This document shows, one piece after another, positions 1 to 10,200 of a DNA stretch of 64,000 bases. The DNA comes from a bacterium (lineage in GTDB: Bacteria > Zhuqueibacterota > Zhuqueibacteria > Residuimicrobiales > Residuimicrobiaceae). Where the stretch lies: NCBI GenBank assembly GCA_029565685.1, contig JAKQNR010000017.1, positions 1-64,000 of the forward strand, read 5' to 3'. Within the stretch, counting starts at the first letter, position 1, and each line of letters opens with the position of its first letter. Both the position numbers and the translations under genes were made by a program. Under the pieces are notes generated by a model, which saw nothing but the letters and a program-made list of their open reading frames with translations, was not told where the DNA came from and did no database searches.

Positions 1-81
1 AGTTTCATGCCCAGGGTGGGGGCAACTCCTGCATCTCTTGTCGCCAAATATTAAACCAAAGCTGGAGCTTTTCAACAATTA

Positions 82-212
82 CGTTCCCAAGCTGGAGCTT
101 GGGAACGAGGGGGAAAGCTGGAGCTTGGGAACGAGGGGGAAAGCTGGAGCTTAGGAACGAGGGGGAACCATCGTTTTCACACAGCCTCTGGAGCTTGGGA
201 ACGAGGGGGAAA
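82..212. repeat. Palindromic short-repeat cluster
   Basis: A unit of about 26 bp beginning GCTGGAGCTTGGGAACGAGG occurs at 91, 117, 143 (one mismatch, TTAGG for TTGGG) and about 187; the first three are in perfect 26-bp register. The first copy is preceded by its complement, giving a hairpin at 82-107 with arms CGTTCCCAAGCT and AGCTTGGGAACG around a GG loop. A degenerate copy starts at 61. Structure and spacing resemble REP-type elements moved by RAYT transposases, but no transposase is present here, so that link is inference. No gene is supported in 1-356: the small reading frames there only translate the repeat. Confidence 0.75.
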
Positions 213-356
213 GATTGCTTCCCTCCATTCACAAATGCGTCCGCTTCGTTCGCAATGGCAGGACGAGGTGAATCCCTGTACCCGGCGTTGCCGCAAAAAC
301 TACGACGACATTCGGGGTCAGACGGTTTTGAGGCTAAGGCCTTGAACGGCGGCTGG

Positions 357-3131
357 TTATTTCAGCATCAGCATCACCGTTGGATCCAGCGGATAGCGGC
401 CGAAATCCCTGCCATAGATGGCCAGGCCGCCGGGCAGCGACTCGTCCACTTCCAACCTGATGATCAGTTGTTGCGCCTCCCGGGCTTTGGCCAGCACCTG
501 CGCCGGAATTTGCGCTCGAATCAGATAGCCGTATGAGCCCGCTTCGCGCAGCAAGCGATCCCGCGGTTGGCTGTGCCACGACAGAATGCCGCGATGGTCT
601 GCCGGATCATCGGGCAGATCAAAGACGCCGACGCTCTCGCCGTTGACCCGCACTCGCACCCGCGAAGGATAAAGGGTCTCGTCGGTCATGGGATAGGCGT
701 TGCGGTTGAGCGACGGATCATGGCTGCCTTTGCCGCGCATGTAATCGCCTTCCATTTTGGCGACGTCGATTTTATCTTTGCCGAACAGCTGTTTGGCCGA
801 GGCCTCGACGATAAACGCGGCCTCACTGATTCGATCCGGCTGCAGATCCGCAGGCCAAGAGAGACGATATTCGAAATAGCCGTGGCCGCAGCCGTTTTCT
901 TTCAGGCCGTCGAGCACCGACCACTGTTTGGAGGAAAAACGGGCGGCTGTGAAATCTTTTGGCGGAATGGTCAGCAGCCGCATTTCGCCCGCATCGGTGA
1001 TCACGGTTTTATCCCGCCGGGGTTCTTTTTCCTTGACCACAAAGCAGGTAAAGTTGCGATGCAGGATATGCCCGGAAGCGCTTTTTAGCATCAATTGCAG
1101 AATGCACAGCGATCGCTGCGACGGCAGGACGATGGAAAGCGGTTCCAGCGCACCGGTGTACCAAGGCTGAAAGCGGATGCTGCGGCGACCCTGGCCCCAC
1201 TGCTGTCGGCGACCCAGTTCGTCCCAACCGATGAGACGCCAGTCCAAAGACAACGGGGCGCCGGGTTCGAGGGACTCGCTCAAAAAGCCGGCCTGCAATG
1301 GCACAGAGACGGTTTCGCCGGGCTGTCGATCAACGCACAACTCGATCTGCGGCGCGATGTACAGCGGCGTGTGCAAGTCGCACAGCGACATGCCGGGAAC
1401 CAGTTCCTCCAACCCGGTGACTTTTTCAGAACGGTCAAAGCGATAATACCCGTTCCACTCGTTGATGACGTCGTGCAGCTCGGTGTACAACCAGCCGCAG
1501 ACCTTGGGTTGGCTGCGAAAGACATTGAGCATGATGTGATAATCCCAGCTCCAATCCACGTCGCCGGTGGAACCCTCATAGCCCCAGACGTTGCCGCATT
1601 CGCTGTTGAGCAACGGTTCATTTTTCTGAACATGCCCCGGTGCAAAGTTCCATCCTGAACCGGCGAAGGTGCTGTCCACAAAGGATTGCACCGTCTCGGC
1701 CCAGCGATAGCCCGGCAGGTAGGCGTGCCAGGAGTTGATGTCGGTCGCCACATGGTCGTAATTGCAGGGCGAGTTGTCCTCGACCAGGCGGGAGGGGTCC
1801 AGTTTTTTGACGCGGCTAAATAAATCCGCCACCCATTTTTGCGTCTCCGGGGTATATTGTTTTTGGTCTCTCAATCCCCAGGTCTCGTTGAACAGCACCC
1901 AGCTGAAAATGGAGGGATGATTGAAATCCCGCTGCAGCATTTGGCTGAGCGCGTATTCGGTTTCCTGTTTCATCTCCGCATCCGGGGATCCCCAACTGTT
2001 GGGCACATCGGCCATGATCAACAAGCCCAGCCGGTCGGCCCAGTAGAGTTTTCGCGGCATCTCGATTTTTACATGCTCGCGCAGACCGTTGAGTCCGATG
2101 CGTTTGCTGCGCAGTATTTCATCGCGCATGAACGCATCGCTCTCATAGGTGTAATAACCCTGTTCATGATAGGCCTGATCCAGGGCCAGCTGCAGGTAGA
2201 TGGGTTTGTTGTTAAGGGCGATATAGGGATGGGAGGCGCCGGGCAAAGGGGTAACGCTGATCTTGCGCATGCCGAAATAGGTTTGGACCGTGTCCGCGGC
2301 CTGGTCGCCTGCCAGCGTGGCGGTCACTTCATAGAGATAGGGATCGTCCAGACTCCACAGGTGCGGCTGGGGCAGTGAAACGGTAAATGACAATTCGGAT
2401 TGCCCCTTTTTGATTTTTTTAACGGTTTGCGAAAGACCGACCGCCGTTTCCTGCCAGGACAGCGTCAGGGTCAAAGGACGCGGGGCTGGTTCCAGCAGCC
2501 GGCCGCGCACGGTGACCGCGGCGCGATCGATGTCAGGAATAAAATGGAGGAATTTCAGCGCCGATGATCCCCGGCACTCCAGGTAAGCGGTCTGCCAGAT
2601 GCCGCGCGCCGGACCATAGCCCTGTTTGCCCTCCAGTTTAAAGGGGTGGGGCGTGTCGTCCACGCGCAAAACCAGGGATTGATCTTGATCGAAGCTGACT
2701 CGGTCGGTGATTTCAAATTCAAACGGGGTATAACCGCCCTGATGCTCGCCCAGTTTCTCTCCATCCAGCCAGGCGGAGGTGTGCCAGTCGCAGGCGCCGA
2801 TGACCAGGAACACCCGCCGGCCGCGCCAGGCTGAGGGGATGCGCACGTTGCGCTGATACCAGCCGATGTCGGCCTCGTCCTTCACTCCAGACAGAGGCGA
2901 TCCCCAGGGAAACGGCGCCAGGATGGATTGAGCAAAGCCGGCACGGTTGTTCCGCCAGTTCTCGGAAAGCCCTCGATTCTGGGGGTCGAATTGAAAGGTC
3001 CAGGGTCCGTTGAGGTTCTGCCAAAGGGTTCGCTGCCAGTCCGGCCGAGGGTGTTCGGCCAGAGGAATGGTCTGCGATTGTGAATTTTGGTTCAATAACA
3101 GCAAGATGAAAAGAACGGCTAAAAGGCTCAT
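357..3131 (-). CDS. Glycoside hydrolase family 2 protein (beta-galactosidase/glucuronidase-like), secreted
   Basis: This is a 924-residue retaining glycosidase of family GH2, expected to act on the non-reducing end of beta-linked oligosaccharides in the periplasm or outside the cell. A signal peptide (MSLLAVLFILLLL) is followed by the N-terminal jelly-roll domain (about 30-210), an Ig-like domain and the TIM barrel. The predicted acid/base Glu lies in FNETWG near residue 415 and the nucleophile Glu in NSECGN near 510, so both catalytic residues are present. The start at 3131 is chosen because AAGGGA precedes it and because a promoter -35 box overlaps the upstream in-frame ATG at 3185. The region beyond about residue 600 is unlike E. 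coli LacZ. The gene is divergent from a sugar isomerase/epimerase-like gene, which fits carbohydrate use. The exact substrate cannot be read from sequence. Confidence 0.88.
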   Translation of the reverse strand: MSLLAVLFILLLLNQNSQSQTIPLAEHPRPDWQRTLWQNLNGPWTFQFDPQNRGLSENWRNNRAGFAQSILAPFPWGSPLSGVKDEADIGWYQRNVRIPSAWRGRRVFLVIGACDWHTSAWLDGEKLGEHQGGYTPFEFEITDRVSFDQDQSLVLRVDDTPHPFKLEGKQGYGPARGIWQTAYLECRGSSALKFLHFIPDIDRAAVTVRGRLLEPAPRPLTLTLSWQETAVGLSQTVKKIKKGQSELSFTVSLPQPHLWSLDDPYLYEVTATLAGDQAADTVQTYFGMRKISVTPLPGASHPYIALNNKPIYLQLALDQAYHEQGYYTYESDAFMRDEILRSKRIGLNGLREHVKIEMPRKLYWADRLGLLIMADVPNSWGSPDAEMKQETEYALSQMLQRDFNHPSIFSWVLFNETWGLRDQKQYTPETQKWVADLFSRVKKLDPSRLVEDNSPCNYDHVATDINSWHAYLPGYRWAETVQSFVDSTFAGSGWNFAPGHVQKNEPLLNSECGNVWGYEGSTGDVDWSWDYHIMLNVFRSQPKVCGWLYTELHDVINEWNGYYRFDRSEKVTGLEELVPGMSLCDLHTPLYIAPQIELCVDRQPGETVSVPLQAGFLSESLEPGAPLSLDWRLIGWDELGRRQQWGQGRRSIRFQPWYTGALEPLSIVLPSQRSLCILQLMLKSASGHILHRNFTCFVVKEKEPRRDKTVITDAGEMRLLTIPPKDFTAARFSSKQWSVLDGLKENGCGHGYFEYRLSWPADLQPDRISEAAFIVEASAKQLFGKDKIDVAKMEGDYMRGKGSHDPSLNRNAYPMTDETLYPSRVRVRVNGESVGVFDLPDDPADHRGILSWHSQPRDRLLREAGSYGYLIRAQIPAQVLAKAREAQQLIIRLEVDESLPGGLAIYGRDFGRYPLDPTVMLMLK

Positions 3132-3156
3132 GGTAGGTCCCTTCTTTGGTTGCTGG

Positions 3157-3185
3157 AATATACAAAAAGATAAAATAAATGACAA
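3157..3185 (-). promoter_or_regulatory. Sigma-70-like promoter of the GH2 gene
   Basis: Read on the minus strand, TTGTCA (-35, 3180-3185) and TATATT (-10, 3157-3162) are separated by exactly 17 bp of AT-rich sequence, each matching 5 of 6 consensus positions. Transcription would begin about 20 nt before the chosen start codon. Confidence 0.65.
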
Positions 3186-3334
3186 ATTTTCCTGCCATGG
3201 CCGCGGGCAAAAACCTGTTGCGTCTCAACGCAGGGGGGTCTATATTCCCTCAACAGGGTTTTTACCACAGCCGGGCTCGCGTCCTTGCCCGGTTTTAAAA
3301 ACGATTTTTATTCACCCGGTAGGAGGAATCCCCA

Positions 3335-4186
3335 ATGGTCCAGAAAGAAAACCTCAATCGAAGAGAGTTTATGAAAACCAGCGCCGGTCTGGCGATGGCA
3401 GCCGGCATGGCGTGCCGCACTGCTGCGGCTAAAACCATTCCGGTGGGATTGCAGCTGTACTCCGTTCGCAGCGAATGCGCTAAAGATTTTCCCGCTACCG
3501 TGGCAGCCGTGGCCAAGATGGGTTACCAGGGCGTGGAATTCGCCGGCTATTATGATTACAGCGCCAAAGACCTCCGCAAGCTGCTGGATGACAACGGTTT
3601 GAAATGCTGCGGCACGCACACGCAGCTGGACACGCTGCTGGGCGATGCGTTTGAAAAAACCGTCGAGTACAATCAAACCATCGGCAATAAATATTTGATC
3701 GTTCCATGGCTGGCAGAGGAGAAACGACGGACGGTGCAGGATTGGATCGGTCTGGCGAGCCTGTTCAACGAATTGGCGGATCGAGCCAAACCGCACGGCA
3801 TGCTGGTGGGATATCACAATCATACCTTCGAGTATCAGCCTTTGGAAGGTCAGCTGCCCTGGGACGTCTTTGCCCAGCACACTCGCCCCGAGGTCATTCT
3901 ACAATTTGACAGCGGCAACGCCGGCGAAGGCGGGGCTGAGACCGTGCCGTTTCTGAAAAAATATCCCGGTCGATCGGTGACGATCCATCTCAAAGAGTTC
4001 AGCAAGACCAATAAAAAAGCCATTCTGGGCGAAGGGGATGTGCCCTGGCACGAGGTGTTTCACATCTGCGAAACCATCGGCGGTACGGAATGGTATATCA
4101 TCGAAGAGGAAAAAGACGTCTATCCACCGCTGCGATGCGTCGAAATGTGTTTGAATAATTTTAAAAAATTGCAGCGCGAACGATAA
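3335..4186 (+). CDS. Tat-exported sugar phosphate isomerase/epimerase-like protein
   Basis: This 283-residue protein belongs to the xylose-isomerase-like TIM-barrel superfamily, whose members isomerise or epimerise sugars and inositols using a divalent metal. Residues 9-30 form a twin-arginine signal (NRREFMKTSAGLAMAAGMA), so the folded enzyme is probably exported by Tat. The barrel starts at VGLQLYSVR and carries candidate metal-binding residues in the YHNHTFEY, QFDSGN and IHLKEFS segments, typical of this family. AGGAGG lies 7 nt before the ATG. It is transcribed away from the GH2 glycosidase and ends at a bidirectional terminator. An imperfect CCGGGC/GCCCGG hairpin followed by TTTT (3271-3296) sits in its leader. 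Substrate is unknown. Confidence 0.85.
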   Translation: MVQKENLNRREFMKTSAGLAMAAGMACRTAAAKTIPVGLQLYSVRSECAKDFPATVAAVAKMGYQGVEFAGYYDYSAKDLRKLLDDNGLKCCGTHTQLDTLLGDAFEKTVEYNQTIGNKYLIVPWLAEEKRRTVQDWIGLASLFNELADRAKPHGMLVGYHNHTFEYQPLEGQLPWDVFAQHTRPEVILQFDSGNAGEGGAETVPFLKKYPGRSVTIHLKEFSKTNKKAILGEGDVPWHEVFHICETIGGTEWYIIEEEKDVYPPLRCVEMCLNNFKKLQRER

Positions 4187-4204
4187 TCGATGTGAATTAA
4201 CCAT

Positions 4205-4237
4205 AAAAAAAAGGGCGATGTTCTCGCCCTTTTTTTT
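4205..4237. terminator. Bidirectional intrinsic terminator
   Basis: GGGCGA and TCGCCC arms (4213-4229) are flanked by eight A residues on the left and eight T residues on the right, so it can stop transcription from both convergent genes (ending at 4186 and 4246). Confidence 0.9.
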
Positions 4238-4245
4238 AGCGCAGC

Positions 4246-7200
4246 TTATTTGACATAGGTCATCATTCTATCCGCTGTATAGTCTTGCGTTTGCATGCGC
4301 AAAATATAAACGCCGCTCACCACATCCCGTCCCAACTCGTTTTTCCCGTCCCAGACCAGACGATGCGACCCGGCGCTGCAAAGGTGGTCGCAAAGCGTGA
4401 TCACCGGCTGCCCGAGAATATTGACCACCTGCAGTTTGACGCGCGTTTCGACCGGAAGCAGAAACGTGATTTCGGTGTGACCGTTGAACGGATTGGGGTA
4501 ATTCTGCAGCAGCGCAAACTGCGTCGGCAGCACGGCAGCGCTCAGATCCAGCTCCCGTGTGAACTCGACGGCCATTCCGCTGTTATCCGCGGAACGCAAA
4601 TCCACACCGGACAGAGTGATCTTGGGTGCAGCGGCTGCATCGAGCAGCTTCCATTCGATTCGCAGCAGCACGCCGTCCTCATGGATCTCCGGATCCCCTT
4701 TTTCGACCAGACGGCTGAAGGCGATGTCGATCAGGCCTTTGCTTTGGTCCTGTTCGGATAAAAAGGCAGGGACAGCGCCATCGCTTTCGAGCAGGCTGCC
4801 GGCGTGAATGGCAATGACGCTGAGAACCGCAGGATCATAGCGCAGGGCGAGATGACCCATGGCCAGCCGGCGCACTCCCGCGGTCCGCAGTTCTGTAACG
4901 ATCGAGGTTCCTGCCACATCCGGGCGGCCGAAGCTCCATTGCAAAATCGGATTGGTTTTGCCCAGCGTGCCGCTGCCGGCCGACTCTACATTGGTCTGGT
5001 ACCAGTTCCACATGCGCGTGAACACGAACAGATCTTCAAAATTGACCAGACCGTCTTTGACCGCGGTCAACAACGGCACAGTGCCGATGGCCGGCCCGAT
5101 GTCGCCTTTGCTGTCGTTTTTCGGCTGCCAGGAATTGGTCAACAGGACAAAGTCTTTCAGGTCGATGTCCTTGTCCGCATCGAGGTCGCCGAGCAGAGCA
5201 GCCGTTTTCGCCGCTCTGATGATCGTCCGGGTGGTGTCCACCGGCAGAGGGACATTGTCCGGTGTGCGCAGGTCAGCGGTCGGCAGGGTAATTTCGCCGG
5301 CGCAATTATCGATCTTGACCATGAAATCCAACGAGCAAAGCACGCCGTCGCCGTTCGCCCCTCCGGCGCCGCCGATGCGAGTGGCGGCGATATCCACCCG
5401 GCCGGCCACACTGTCCGGCGTGACGGTGAACAGCGGCGCAGCGGCGCCGTTTTGCGCCAGATAATCTCCGGCGCTGAAATCCTTATAACGTAATTTTGCA
5501 GGATCGTAGGCAACCACGACGTGGCACAAGCCCACATTGGTCAAGGCCACAGGTTGCACTCGCACGGTAAACGCCATGCCTGCTTTGCCCATGATCAGAT
5601 CAGGCGATAACGCCAGTCTCGCGGAGCCCATATAATAGCGGCCGGCATCATAGCCGCCTTTGCCGTCTTTCAGGGCGGTGATCAGCACGTTGCGCCAACC
5701 GTCGCCCGGCACGGGCTGATGAGTGGTGTAGGTGATGACATATTGGCTGGACAGGATCTCGCCGAGGGAATCGACGATCGCGGCAAAATCGCCGGTGATG
5801 TTGAACCAGAGGCCGCCGGTTTTTTCCGCCAGCACATGAAAGGAAGGCTGATCCGGCCCCACCACATGGGTGACGATGCGCAGATCCTGCAGCAGGGCGA
5901 TCAGGCTTTCCGTTGTATAGGTGGTCGTGCCGCCCCCGGTTTCACCGGCCTGGTGATACGGCGCGTCGGTGATCAGCACCGCGATTTTCTGCGCTGTGTT
6001 GCGATAAGAGAGTTTGGTCGCCTGTGCCAACCCCTCCAGGGCGTTTTCTTTGGTGTCGCCGCCGCCCGAGGCGCGCAATCCCTCGATCCAGGCTTTGAAT
6101 TCAGTCACATCATTGGTGAAATCATGCACCTGATCCACCGCGTCGCCAAAGGTCACCAAGCCCAGCCGATAGTCCACCCCTTTGCTCAGCAGCGCATCGG
6201 CAAAGGCAAAGGTCCGCTGTTTCAATCCGGTGATCTCATCGCCCATGCTGCCGGTGACATCGAAAACAAAAACGATATCCGCCTTGGCGCCTGAGGCGGC
6301 GCTCATGGATTCCACGGTGATGGGCGATTCCATAATGCCGTCTTCCTTGACGGTAAAATGATCTTTGCTCAACCCGGCAACGACGGCGCGCGAGGCTGAA
6401 TCCACTACGGTGACAAAACATTTGATCACAGGAAATGCTTCGGCGTCCACGCTGGTGCAGCTCACTCGCAGACCGGTCAATTCTGCAGGCGCTGAATGGT
6501 CGCCGGTCAATTTCAAAATCACCCCCTGATCGCCGACGATCCAGCCTTGCAGCGCAGAGATCATGTGCACGGCATTGAGATGAGAGGTGACTCCGCTGTT
6601 CTGTTTGTTCCAACTCGAGCCGCCGTCCGCGGTGCTGTAGACGGTTCCGTTGTTGCCGACCACCCATCCGTGCCGCACGTCGCTAAAGCTGACGCCGTTG
6701 AGGGGAACGTCGGCCACGGCCTTGCTGGTCCAGGTGGCGCCGCCGTCGATGGTGGACAGCACCTTGCCGTCGCTGCTGACAATCCATCCGGTCATTTCGT
6801 CGATAAAGCAGAGATCATTCAGAGCGGCAGAGGTATTGCTCGCCTGTGCGGTCCAGTTGATGCCGCTGTCTTTGGTCTTGAGAATAGCGCCCTGGGTTCC
6901 GACCACCCAGCCGATGAGGCCATCGATAAAGTCGACGCCGTAAAAGGTTTTATCGGCGCTGGTGTATTGAGCGATCCAGGTTGCGCCGCCGTCCACAGTT
7001 TTTTCGATATGGCCATTGGCGCCCACTTGCCAGCCCATAAGGGCGGAGACCATGCTGTTGTCATAAAGAGGGCGTGAGGAGCTGCTGGGCCATTTGGTCC
7101 AGCTCTGGCCGCTGCTGGCGGTTTTTAAATTAAGCGATTGATCTTTGTTTTGGCCGACAGCCCAACCGACCGTACTGTTCAGCATCTGCAACGCGTACAG

Positions 7201-10200
7201 CGTGTACTCGGTCGGGACGAATCTCGATTCCCAGGTGTTGCCGCCGTCGCTGCTGCGCAGCTGAGCGCCGGCCTGGCCCATCACCCAGACGTGGGCGCTG
7301 TCGACTGCGTCGACGGCGTAAAGGTTGTTGGTCACCGAGCTCTTTATCGTCGACCAGCCGCTGGCGGTGGTCCAGACCGCCCAGGTTCTGCTGTAGCCCT
7401 GGGCGGATTCACTGGCCTCGGAAAGCACGCCGTTGATATCGTAGGTGAAGGCGCGATAGAAATAGGCTGTTTCCGCGCTCAGGCCCTTGTCGGTAAAACC
7501 ATCCGCTGTCCCGTCATAGACCAGCGTTCCATCGATGGCGCCGACCGGGTATCCGCCGGCCTTGCGAAAGACACGGATGCCGGCGTAATTTTTCACGCTG
7601 GGATTGGTCCAGTGGCAGTAGATTTTATCGTATCCGATCGTCACTGCGGAAAAATTGTGAATGCGGCCCAATTCGCCGGCGATGTAATAACGGGTGCTGT
7701 CGTAACCGCCTTTGTTATCCTTCTGGGCGATGATGAGCACATCGCGCCAGGTGTTGTCGCGGACAGGATGGTGCGTTGTGTAGGTCACTACATACTGGGA
7801 GGAGAGGATCGATCCCAGGCGGTCGATGATACCTTGAAAATCATCATCGATGCTGAACCATAGACCGCCGGTGTTCTCGGCGAGCTGATGAAACTGCGGC
7901 AGGTCCGGTCCAACCACGCTGGTGACGATGCGATGATCGTTGAGAAGTTTGATCATGCTTTCGGTGGTGTAGCTGGTGGCGCCGTCGCCGCTTTCACCGG
8001 CCTCGTGATAGTCGGCATCGGTGATGAGAATGGCGATGCGCTGGCTGATGGAACGAAAAGAGAGCGTGGTCGCTTGTCCCAGACCTTCCAACGAATTTTC
8101 TTTCACATCGCTGCCGCCGGTGGCGGAGAGCCCTTCGATCCATGTTTTAAAGGTGACGATGTCTTCGGTGAAATCTTTGCTGTCGCGTATTTCATCGCCA
8201 TAGGTCACCAGGCCCAGTCGATAGTCGATGCCGCGTGCAGCCAGCGCATCGGCAAACGCAGACGCGCGGGCTTTAAGGTCATTGATCTCACCGCCCATGC
8301 TGCCGGTGACGTCAAACACAAAGACGATGTCCGCTTTGGCGCCGGAGGAGGAACTCACCATTTCCACCGTCAGCGGAGATTCGACAACGCCGTCCTCGCG
8401 GGCGCGGAAATGGGCGGCGGTCAGCCCGGTGACCGGGGTATGGGTGGCGGAATCGACCACGGAGACAAATGATTTAACCGTTGGGAAGGAGGCGACGTCG
8501 ATGCTGCTCACCGTGGTCCTCCAGCCATAGAGGTTCAATCCTTCCAACGTCGTGGCGCCGGCGCGACTGGTCTCTTCGGGCGCTCCGTATTGTCCGCTGG
8601 GATTATAGGCAAAGGCGGTGTAATAGTAGGTGGTTTTTGATTTCAATCCCGAATCGCTAAAGCTTTCCGCTGTGCCGGAGTAGACCATGACGCCGTCCTC
8701 GGGCGTGCTGGGGTAGCCGCCCTCTTTACGCAGGATCACCGTACGGGCATAATAGGCGTCGCTGGGATTGTTCCAACTCAGCGCAATGGAGGAGGCGCCG
8801 GTGGCTTTGGCGGTCAGGTTAAAGACAGCGCCGGGCGTCGCGGCGCCGCGCCGCAGCCGCAGGATGGCGCCGTTGTCGCCGACCGCCCAGCCGCAATCCG
8901 CGGCCACCAGATGCAGACTGTGGAGAGCGTTCGTCGTCAGGCTGTACTCTTTGATCCAGGTTTCACCGGAATCATAAGTTTTATAGATGACGCCGCCTTG
9001 GCCGACGACATAGCCGTGAAATTCATTGACAAAATGCAGGTCATGCAGGCTGACTTCCGCCACCTGCTTGCTGGTCCAGTTGGCGCCGCCGTTTTCCGTG
9101 TACAGCACTTTGCCGTCAGCGGTGACCGCCCAGCCGACCGCGCTGGTGATGAAAAAGACGCCGGTCAAAGAGCTGCTGACGCCGCTGCTCTGGGCGAACC
9201 AGGAAAAGCCGGCGTTGGTGGTTTTAAGGATCACGCCGTTGTCGCCGACGGTCCAGCCGGTTTCCGCATTAATGAAAAAGACGCTGCGCAAAGTCGTGGT
9301 GATGCCGCCGGCCTGACTGGACCATGCCGCACCGCCGTCAGCGGTTTTTTCGATTTTGCCGGCTTCACCCACGTTCCAGCCCGACAGGCCGCTGGTCATG
9401 TAATTGGCAAGCAGCCCGGTGGTGGAACTGCCGGGCCAATTGGTCCAGGAGCGACCCGCGTTGCTGGTTTTAAGAATGACGGCGTTTTTTTTCGCGTCCA
9501 TGCCCACCGCCCAGCCGGTGGCGGCATCGATGAAAAAGAGGCTTTTAAGATTGAATTGCGTGTAGGTGTTGACCGCGGTCCAGCCGGCGCCGCCGTTATC
9601 GGTTTTGAGCACAGTGCCCTTGTCGCCGGCGACCCAGGCGTGCACCGTGTCGATGGCGTGCACGGCATAGAGAGGGTTGCTGGTAGCGCTGATCTGTTTG
9701 ACCCAGGCCACATCCGTTTCCACATTGGGCTGCACGGCGATGAATTTTTCCTTGGTGATGGAGGCGCTTTTGCTGCCGTCGGAGACGCGCAGAGTGACAT
9801 AGTAGCTGCCCGGCTTGGTGTAGAGGTGGGTGGGATTTTGCCGGGTGTCATCCACGGCGCCGTCGTTGTCAAAATCCCATGCCCAGCTGGTGATCGCAAT
9901 GGATTTGCTCATCGGCGCGCTGGACTTGGCCAGGCGTTTGGCCAGAGAGCCGGCTGGAGAATAATGCTGCAGCAGGTTTTTCACCGTGATCGTTCCGGTG
10001 CTTCCATCCAGATCGCCGATGTACCAGTAGGCGCCTTCGCCGCGAGCCGGAACGGGAATCGTTTGCAGCAGACCGCTGGCGCCGTAGATCTGCACTACCC
10101 CATTGGACCCGGTCAGCGCCGGCGAGGTGGAATAATTTTCCACAAAGATGCGATAAAGCCCGCTGAAGGATTTTGCGATGGTGATGGTCTCAGGGCCGAA

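Noticed and set aside
2719..3228. Reading frame of 169 codons on the minus strand over the GH2 start
   Set aside because: It overlaps the GH2 gene in another frame, has no motif and would include the promoter region.
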